A stretch of 11,129 nucleotides of DNA from MAG-120802 sp049430265. GTDB lineage: Bacteria > Actinomycetota > Actinomycetes > Nanopelagicales > Nanopelagicaceae. The notes below the pieces were generated by a model. That model had not been told where the DNA came from, did not search any database, and saw only the letters and a list, made by a program, of their open reading frames with translations. Shown here piece by piece: positions 6,163-11,129 of this stretch (the stretch's first letter is position 1; the number at the start of each line of letters is the position of its first letter). The DNA lies in NCBI GenBank assembly GCA_049430265.1, contig JBMTBW010000026.1, positions 1 to 11,129 on the forward strand, given 5' to 3'. A program made the translations under genes and the position numbers.

Positions 6163-7475
6163 CCAACACTCTCCTTACTCCTTAAAAGCGAAAGGAACAT
6201 AGCATCAGTGCCATCGCGGTGTGGCCATAATTGTAAATCACCATCAATATCAGCCCGGTGATCATTTACGGGAATTCTTGTGAAATTACTATGCTGTTTA
6301 AGAAAAGATCTAATCTGGAACTTTGTCTCAGCTTGGTGGGATGAGCAAGTTACATAGGCAATGATGCCGCCGGGTGAAAGCAAACGTGTCGCAGACTCTA
6401 AAAGTTCACTTTGCAACGCGGTGAGATTCTTTAGATCTTGAAGATTTCGTCTCCATCTAACCTCTGGTCGTCTTCTAAGTGCTCCTATGCCAGTGCAAGG
6501 CGCATCAAGAAGTATTCGATCAAACTTTCCAAGCTCATCTGGCATGGATCGACCATCAGAGACATTAACCTTGCCGTGGTGCATCACTTGAGAGATTAAT
6601 TTTGCTCGTTCACTTGAAATCTCGTTCGCTAGTAGGAATCCCCCGTCCCGCTTCAATAACGCTGATAGATACGCAGCTTTCCCGCCCGGCCCTGCACATA
6701 AATCTAGCCATCGAAGATTTGGCTTAAATTGATCGTAAAACTTCTCCACAACAAGCTGGGAACCTAGATCTTGGACTCCAGCGCGTCTCTCTCGAATAGC
6801 TGCAATGTCTCCAGGATTTCCATCGAATGTCGCAGCAACAGAACTTGTCGCTATTGCAAGCGCTCCGGCTTCCTGAAGTTCTCCTTGAGTAGCCAAACCT
6901 GGCCAAGCAATCAGTGTTGGTTTGGCAGGGTTATTATTTGCTTGAAGAAGGCTAATGACCTCACTTGAGTTTTTTAGAGAATCAAAATATGAGCTTACGA
7001 TCCATTCAGGATGGGAGTATTCAAGTGCCAATCTGGAGTATTCCTGAGTTGGTTTGGATAGTTGCTCAAAATCAAGTGAGTCAATTTTGCGCAAGATTGC
7101 ATTTACAAATGAGGCTGTTGACTTTCCAACCACTTTCTTTGCTAGTTCGACACTCTCATAAATAGCAGCATGACTCGGAACTCTCATCTGTTTTAATTGG
7201 TGCGTACCAAGTCTTAGCACAATTAGAGCCTTTGGATCTATTTGTTCCAAAATTCTATCGCTAGCAGCTGATATAAAGTGATCGTGTCTTCCCTGCATCC
7301 GAAGAGTGCCATAAACCAATTCTGTGGCAAAAGCGCGATCCTTATCGTCAAGTGATGATTCAGTGAGGGCTTTTGGAAGAAGGAGATTGCTGTATGCGCC
7401 TTGTAGCTCTACCTCTGCAAGCACTTCAAATGCTAAGAGGCGTGGGTTATCAATTCTTCTGGGTTTATTACTCAT
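6159..7475 (-). CDS. rsmB: 16S rRNA m5C967 methyltransferase (Sun/Fmu family)
   Basis: This 438-residue protein combines an N-terminal NusB-like RNA-binding domain (about 10-135, with RAFATELVYGTLR and FVNAILRK) and a C-terminal SAM-dependent methyltransferase domain. The SAM-binding motif is LDLCAGPGGK (257-266). Motif IV is DAPCTGIGALRRRPEVRW (324-341) with Cys327, and motif VI is YVTCSS (374-379) with the nucleophilic Cys377. HRDGTDAMFLSLLR closes the protein. It methylates cytosine 967 (E. coli numbering) of 16S rRNA. Both ends overlap neighbours by ATGA: fmt upstream and rpe downstream. Position in the cluster after fmt, and far downstream of the SAM synthetase gene, fits a translation and methylation theme. 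Length and catalytic residues are complete. Confidence 0.95.
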   Translation of the reverse strand: MSNKPRRIDNPRLLAFEVLAEVELQGAYSNLLLPKALTESSLDDKDRAFATELVYGTLRMQGRHDHFISAASDRILEQIDPKALIVLRLGTHQLKQMRVPSHAAIYESVELAKKVVGKSTASFVNAILRKIDSLDFEQLSKPTQEYSRLALEYSHPEWIVSSYFDSLKNSSEVISLLQANNNPAKPTLIAWPGLATQGELQEAGALAIATSSVAATFDGNPGDIAAIRERRAGVQDLGSQLVVEKFYDQFKPNLRWLDLCAGPGGKAAYLSALLKRDGGFLLANEISSERAKLISQVMHHGKVNVSDGRSMPDELGKFDRILLDAPCTGIGALRRRPEVRWRRNLQDLKNLTALQSELLESATRLLSPGGIIAYVTCSSHQAETKFQIRSFLKQHSNFTRIPVNDHRADIDGDLQLWPHRDGTDAMFLSLLRSKESVG

Positions 7476-8383
7476 TCAAAAGCACAAGGCAGCGTAATTC
7501 TTGCCCCTCTCAACCAATCACTACTACTCATTTCACGCTTATTTTCAGGTTTCACACTGATAATCTCAAGAGAACCAGAACCAGTTCCAACGAGTAGAGG
7601 ATTGAGCGAAATAATTTCACCGGCTACTCCATCCACCCCGGATACTCTGGCTTCAATGATTTCAATTCGTGTCCCATTAACTGATGTGTAAGCACCAGGC
7701 CAAGGTTGAAAGGCCCTGATCTGCCTATCGAGCATTTTCGAATCTCGATTCCAATCAATCCTGCCTTCGCTCTTTAAAATCTTCGGTGCAAGCGTTACTC
7801 CCTCAGACGGTTGCGTCGTTGCGTGTTCTCCTGCTGCAATCATTATTAGGGCCTGATTAACTGGTTGAATGCATAGAGCTGATAGCTCTTTCAGAACTTC
7901 ATCACTTCTAGATCTATCATTCAATGGATAACTCAAAGTGGAGTAGATCGGCCCGGTATCAAGGCCCTGGTCTAGTTGGAAAACCGTAACACCACTCTGC
8001 TCATCACCGGCCGCTATGGCTCTCTGCACTGGCGCTGCTCCGCGCCATCTTGGAAGAAGTGAAAAGTGAACATTGAGCCATCCATACTTGGGTATCTGAA
8101 GCTCATTCGTTTTGATTAATCGACCATAAGCGAGTGTGATAACTAGCTCTACTTGAGTTTTTTGGAGAATTTCTGCAAGCTCTTCATTCGTACTCGGCTT
8201 ATAGCAAGTCACACCGATCTCTTGGCAATAAGAAGCAAAGTCATTACTACTTACTGACTGACCCCGTCCACTTTCACGATCGGGTGATGAGATACCACCA
8301 AGGAGTTGATGATCTGAGTTCTTTATATGGTTAAGAAGTTCCTTTGCAAGGGGTGAAGATGATGCAACAAGAATCTTCATCAA
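7472..8383 (-). CDS. fmt: Methionyl-tRNA formyltransferase
   Basis: This enzyme transfers a formyl group from 10-formyltetrahydrofolate to methionyl-initiator tRNA. The N-terminal catalytic domain contains LAYGRLI (84-90), WLNVHFSLLPRWRGAAPVQRAI (102-123) with catalytic Asn104 and His106, and QLDQGLDTGPIYS (136-148) with Asp142. The C-terminal OB-like domain begins near IRAFQPWPGAY (222-232). The longest frame starts at a TTG placed directly after the def stop. The next codon is ATG (8378-8380), which gives 302 residues and a normal family N-terminus, MKILVASSS. I prefer that ATG, giving 7472-8380 with 3 nt between def stop and start. Def, encoded just upstream, later removes the same formyl group, and rsmB follows with ATGA overlap. 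Phenylalanine between His and SLLP is unusual; glycine or alanine is common there. Confidence 0.95.
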   Translation of the reverse strand: MMKILVASSSPLAKELLNHIKNSDHQLLGGISSPDRESGRGQSVSSNDFASYCQEIGVTCYKPSTNEELAEILQKTQVELVITLAYGRLIKTNELQIPKYGWLNVHFSLLPRWRGAAPVQRAIAAGDEQSGVTVFQLDQGLDTGPIYSTLSYPLNDRSRSDEVLKELSALCIQPVNQALIMIAAGEHATTQPSEGVTLAPKILKSEGRIDWNRDSKMLDRQIRAFQPWPGAYTSVNGTRIEIIEARVSGVDGVAGEIISLNPLLVGTGSGSLEIISVKPENKREMSSSDWLRGARITLPCAFE

Positions 8384-8944
8384 TTAAAGACTCTTGCCGA
8401 ATGTGGAATGTGGTGAGAGTCGAATTTCAGGAGCAGAACCTGCCTCACTTGCAGCCAGGAACCATTCAGCCTGTCTAATCTCTTTCATCGCTTCTTTGCG
8501 AAGTTCTGGCGGTAGTCGATCAATGAATAAAATTCCATTTAAATGGTCTGTTTCATGTTGCAGCGCCCTTGCTAGAAGTTCAGTTCCCTCAACGATGACT
8601 GGTTCGCCATGCATATCAAAACCCTTTGCAACCGCTCGCATTGCTCTTGGAGTTTGGTAAGAAAGTTCAGGGAAAGAGAGACAACCCTCATCTCCTTCCT
8701 GAATCTCATCGCCAAGATCTAGAGTTGGGTTTATTAGATGGCCAAAAACATCATCAACATGCCAGACGAAAACTCTTAAGGGAACACCTATTTGCGGGGC
8801 TGCTAACCCAGCTCCTGGAGCATCAATCATTGTTTCTGTTAAGTCTTTTACTAAGCGTTGCAATTCCTTATCAAAATCAATCACTTCAGTTGCCGGGGTC
8901 GTTAAGACCGGATCACCAAAAAATCTGATTGGTTGGATTGCCAT
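8384..8944 (-). CDS. def: Peptide deformylase
   Basis: This 186-residue metalloenzyme removes the N-formyl group from nascent proteins. All three family motifs are intact: GAGLAAPQIG (44-53), EGCLS (86-90) with metal ligand Cys88, and QHETDHLNG (129-137) with ligands His130 and His134 and catalytic Glu131. The start ATG (8942-8944) is supported by the family N-terminus (IRFFGDPVL) and by a TAGAAT -10 box 6 nt upstream without a Shine-Dalgarno, pointing to a leaderless mRNA. A 29-bp gap separates it from priA, and fmt follows immediately. It probably heads a def-fmt-rsmB-rpe transcript, possibly in addition to readthrough from metK-priA. Confidence 0.96.
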   Translation of the reverse strand: MAIQPIRFFGDPVLTTPATEVIDFDKELQRLVKDLTETMIDAPGAGLAAPQIGVPLRVFVWHVDDVFGHLINPTLDLGDEIQEGDEGCLSFPELSYQTPRAMRAVAKGFDMHGEPVIVEGTELLARALQHETDHLNGILFIDRLPPELRKEAMKEIRQAEWFLAASEAGSAPEIRLSPHSTFGKSL

Positions 8945-8950
8945 GGCCTA

Positions 8951-8956
8951 ATTCTA
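8951..8956 (-). promoter_or_regulatory. Strong -10 box of a leaderless promoter for def-fmt-rsmB-rpe
   Basis: Read on the minus strand the hexamer is TAGAAT, close to the TATAAT consensus, followed by 6 nt (TAGGCC) and the def ATG. No -35 hexamer is convincing. It is the best -10 match among the five leaderless candidates in the window and lies in the one gap longer than 8 bp in the minus-strand cluster. Confidence 0.55.
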
Positions 8957-8973
8957 ACTTACTGAGCTACGAA

Positions 8974-10803
8974 TTAGATCTTGTACGGATCTACACGAAT
9001 GGATAAGAGATCCTGTCCTGATGCTGAACGATACTTCTGCAGAGCTTTTATTGAGACTAAAAGAGCATTAGCCCCTTGGTGGGATATCTTGAGGTGAATT
9101 GTTCGATTGTCAGAAGATGTCAGAATCTCCAAGTTATCGAATTGCTCCAATAGCTTTCTTCTAAGGCCAGAAATCGATCGCTCCTCACCCGTAACCTGAA
9201 TTATTCGCACCGAAGGAGGAAGTGAAACAGCCTCTCTTTCGCTACTTTCGGCTCGAATCGCTCGCATTACGTTATCGCTAATCAACGCTTGGGAAAGAGG
9301 GTGGGAAGAGGGTAGAGAAAGATAAATAAATCCCGAGGAGCGCACTTTCGCTGCCAATTTAAACCATCTAAAGCGAAGCTCCTCTTCTGCGCGTATAAAA
9401 GCTCTATTAAGAAGCGCTTCACCATTGAGAAGCACTGCTCCGGCATAACCAGTAATGACCTCTGGCTCTACGCCAAAAGTTGAAACCACAATTGCTGGAG
9501 AACCATCCAGAGTTGCAATCGCTTTATCACCTGTAGATGTGAAGATGGCAACTCTTGGAAAAGCTTTTCCCAGTTCTTCAACGATTTTTTCTGCCCCACC
9601 TTTGACAATGCGCACTTGATCTGCCTGACAAATCTGACAGCGCCATTGATCGCTTTGAAAATCACATATTGAGCAAGAATATTTATCTCTTCTGCCGATA
9701 ATCAATCTTCCTCCGCACTTGCAGAGAGCAAGATTTCGACATCTCTGACAAGAGAAAGTATTTGCATAACCTTTATCTGTCACGCTAACTAGGACTGGTC
9801 CATTCTTTAGCGCTTTTCGAATTGTTTCATGATAGGAGTTTGGTTCAGTGGCGATGTTTGCTCTATGACCGCCAAGAAACTTCCGCTCGGGAAAGCTTGA
9901 GATCCAACCAATTTCAACCAACCGTGCTAACTCGAGCGAAATCGAGTGTGAAACAAAACTAATGCTTGCGTGTTCATACTCGGATCTTAGAAGAGCCATA
10001 TCTCTCACGTTCCAGTAGGGCGCCTTCTGCTCTTGAAAATGTTCTACCGATTCATCGGCAATAACTATCTCATCAATGTGAGACATAGGGGCAAGAATGG
10101 CGCTTCTGGTCCCTATAACTATTGCAGGCTTAGCACAAGCCGCTAACTCGAAATTCTTCCTTCTCTGAGAAGAGGTGAGATGTGAACCAATTTCTATGAC
10201 CTCTTGCTTCATCTCCCCCAAGGCTTTGATGACCTTTTCTATTTCTTTCTGTGTTGGAAGAATTAAAAGGAGATTCAAACCCTTGCGCTCTCTAATAATT
10301 TTTAAAACTCGAGACTCAATTGATTCTGAGCGGCTTAAGAGAAAGAGTTGCCTCGTCGGTTTGGCGCCACTTGTTTTCTTTATCAGAGGGGCGCCTACCG
10401 AGGGACTTATCGCCTTTGTAAAAGTTGGCAGTACTGCAGCAAGTATTGATGCTTGATTTGCGATGTAGCGCTCTGATACTTTCTTAGTAAATTCTAAAAA
10501 ACCTGGAGTGAGACGGACTGACGTTAACAAGCTATCAATTGGCTTAAGTGCTGCTTGACTTTTGTTCTTGACTGAAAGTACAACTCCATTTTTCAAATCA
10601 TTCTTAAACGGAACCCTAACAAGAGAACCGACGTCAATCAGTCCCTTTAGTTCCTCTGGAAGAAAGTAAGAGAAAGGTTGCTCTAAGTGAAAAACTCCAG
10701 TATCCACGAGAACTTCAACCTGCAAACTATCCAAACTTTGGCGCGGTTTTATTACAGTCTTTCCTTTTTGGCGGCGCAGGATGAGTGGCTTATCTGTGGC
10801 CAC
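8974..10803 (-). CDS. priA: PriA-family primosomal protein N', helicase motifs lost (actinobacterial type)
   Basis: This 609-residue protein starts with GTG. An N-terminal DNA-binding domain (about 27-130, with FHLEQPFSYFLPEEL and VGSLVRVPF) fits PriA. The Walker A region is absent; after RQLFLLSRS (151-158) no GxxGxGKT follows. The Walker B segment reads IVIADESVEHFQEQ (246-259) where true PriA has DEEH, and the AGRAGR motif VI is missing. GTRSAI (231-236) survives. Eight cysteines (352, 355, 361, 363, 377, 380, 389, 392) keep the two zinc sites. This degeneration is known across actinobacterial PriA proteins, which are predicted to lack helicase activity but may still recognise forks or partners. 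The gene follows metK after 8 bp and precedes def by 29 bp, the conserved actinobacterial order. Confidence 0.9.
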   Translation of the reverse strand: MATDKPLILRRQKGKTVIKPRQSLDSLQVEVLVDTGVFHLEQPFSYFLPEELKGLIDVGSLVRVPFKNDLKNGVVLSVKNKSQAALKPIDSLLTSVRLTPGFLEFTKKVSERYIANQASILAAVLPTFTKAISPSVGAPLIKKTSGAKPTRQLFLLSRSESIESRVLKIIRERKGLNLLLILPTQKEIEKVIKALGEMKQEVIEIGSHLTSSQRRKNFELAACAKPAIVIGTRSAILAPMSHIDEIVIADESVEHFQEQKAPYWNVRDMALLRSEYEHASISFVSHSISLELARLVEIGWISSFPERKFLGGHRANIATEPNSYHETIRKALKNGPVLVSVTDKGYANTFSCQRCRNLALCKCGGRLIIGRRDKYSCSICDFQSDQWRCQICQADQVRIVKGGAEKIVEELGKAFPRVAIFTSTGDKAIATLDGSPAIVVSTFGVEPEVITGYAGAVLLNGEALLNRAFIRAEEELRFRWFKLAAKVRSSGFIYLSLPSSHPLSQALISDNVMRAIRAESSEREAVSLPPSVRIIQVTGEERSISGLRRKLLEQFDNLEILTSSDNRTIHLKISHQGANALLVSIKALQKYRSASGQDLLSIRVDPYKI

Positions 10804-10811
10804 GGCAAACC

Positions 10812-11129
10812 TTAACCCTTGACAGCTGCAGCTAGCGCGCTTGCCTTATCAGTTTTCTCCCAAGTGAAATCAGCTAACTCACGGCCAAAGTGTCCGTATG
10901 CGCTAGTTTGTGAATATATTGGACGAAGCAGATTTAGATCTCTAATAATTGCAGCTGGTCTTAAATCAAAAACTTTGAGAAGTGCATCGGAAATTTGCTG
11001 AACTGGAATCTTCTCAGTTCCAAATGTTTCAACAAATAGACCTACTGGTTGCGCCTTACCAATGGCATAGGCAACCTGCACTTCGCAGCGATCAGCAAGA
11101 CCGGCGGCAACTACATTCTTTGCAACCCA
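10812..11129 (-). CDS. metK: S-adenosylmethionine synthase, C-terminal fragment
   Basis: The frame is open to the right edge of the window, so the 105 visible residues are the C-terminal part of a protein normally near 400 residues. Recognisable signatures are VAKNVVAAGLADRCEVQVAY, AIGKAQPVGLFVETFGT, FDLRPAAIIRDLNLLRPIY and the final YGHFGRELADFTWEKTD. MetK makes S-adenosylmethionine from methionine and ATP. The ATP-binding and metal-binding residues of the N-terminal half lie outside the window. The stop is TAA 10812-10814, 8 bp before the priA GTG, so the two are almost certainly co-transcribed. The true start is not in this window; the in-frame GTG at 11079-11081 is internal. Confidence 0.96.
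   Translation of the reverse strand, partial: WVAKNVVAAGLADRCEVQVAYAIGKAQPVGLFVETFGTEKIPVQQISDALLKVFDLRPAAIIRDLNLLRPIYSQTSAYGHFGRELADFTWEKTDKASALAAAVKG

Noticed and set aside
8626..8928. A 100-codon plus-strand open frame opposite def.
   Set aside because: It is fully antisense to peptide deformylase with intact motifs, and its leucine/glutamine-rich sequence shows no recognisable domain.
11079..11081. GTG as start of a short 89-codon gene at the right edge.
   Set aside because: The frame continues upstream to the window edge with clear MetK sequence, so the codon is internal and the gene is a cut-off metK.

Overview
The window looks like a piece of a small, streamlined, fairly A+T-rich actinobacterial chromosome, probably a freshwater planktonic lineage of the Nanopelagicales (acI) type. 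The lineage is an inference. The clues are a classical actinobacterial gene order (metK-priA-def-fmt-rsmB-rpe), a PriA without helicase motifs, an actinobacterial-type Ung (GQDPYP), a SerB with an ACT partner beside a YlmA-like ABC ATPase, very short intergenic gaps, and several start codons placed 6-8 nt after a TANNNT -10 box, as in leaderless transcripts. I see no mobile element, CRISPR array, tRNA or rRNA, and no gene-free stretch longer than about 100 bases.

Left part (1-3140). The C-terminal end of a YahK-like zinc alcohol dehydrogenase (+) runs into a convergent DUF554 membrane protein (-), with stop codons overlapping in the tetranucleotide TTAA. DUF554 is divergent from a YczE-like membrane protein (+), with 39 bp between them that hold two back-to-back promoters. 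A leader of about 96 nt, unusually rich in mutually exclusive hairpins, then precedes an NCS2 (AzgA/PbuG-like) nucleobase permease (+). A perfect 12-bp bidirectional terminator closes that gene.

Middle part (3141-5502). Uracil-DNA glycosylase (ung) and an orphan ABC ATPase form a minus-strand pair overlapping by one base (TAATG). Divergent from them is a two-gene plus-strand unit: a small stand-alone ACT-like protein and the HAD phosphoserine phosphatase SerB, overlapping by ATGA. In mycobacterial SerB2, ACT domains and phosphatase are one polypeptide, so here the enzyme appears split.

Right part (5503-11129). A tightly packed minus-strand cluster reads metK (partial) > priA > def > fmt > rsmB > rpe. 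It combines S-adenosylmethionine synthesis, a PriA-family protein, N-formylmethionine metabolism (Fmt formylates initiator tRNA, Def removes the formyl group), 16S rRNA methylation (RsmB uses the SAM made by MetK) and the pentose phosphate pathway (Rpe). A strong leaderless-type promoter in front of def suggests def-fmt-rsmB-rpe can be transcribed independently.

Most of the window is ordinary housekeeping content. The two parts most worth a second look are the structured leader of the NCS2 permease and the split ACT/SerB pair. The repeated -10-to-start spacing is a third, genome-wide testable signal.
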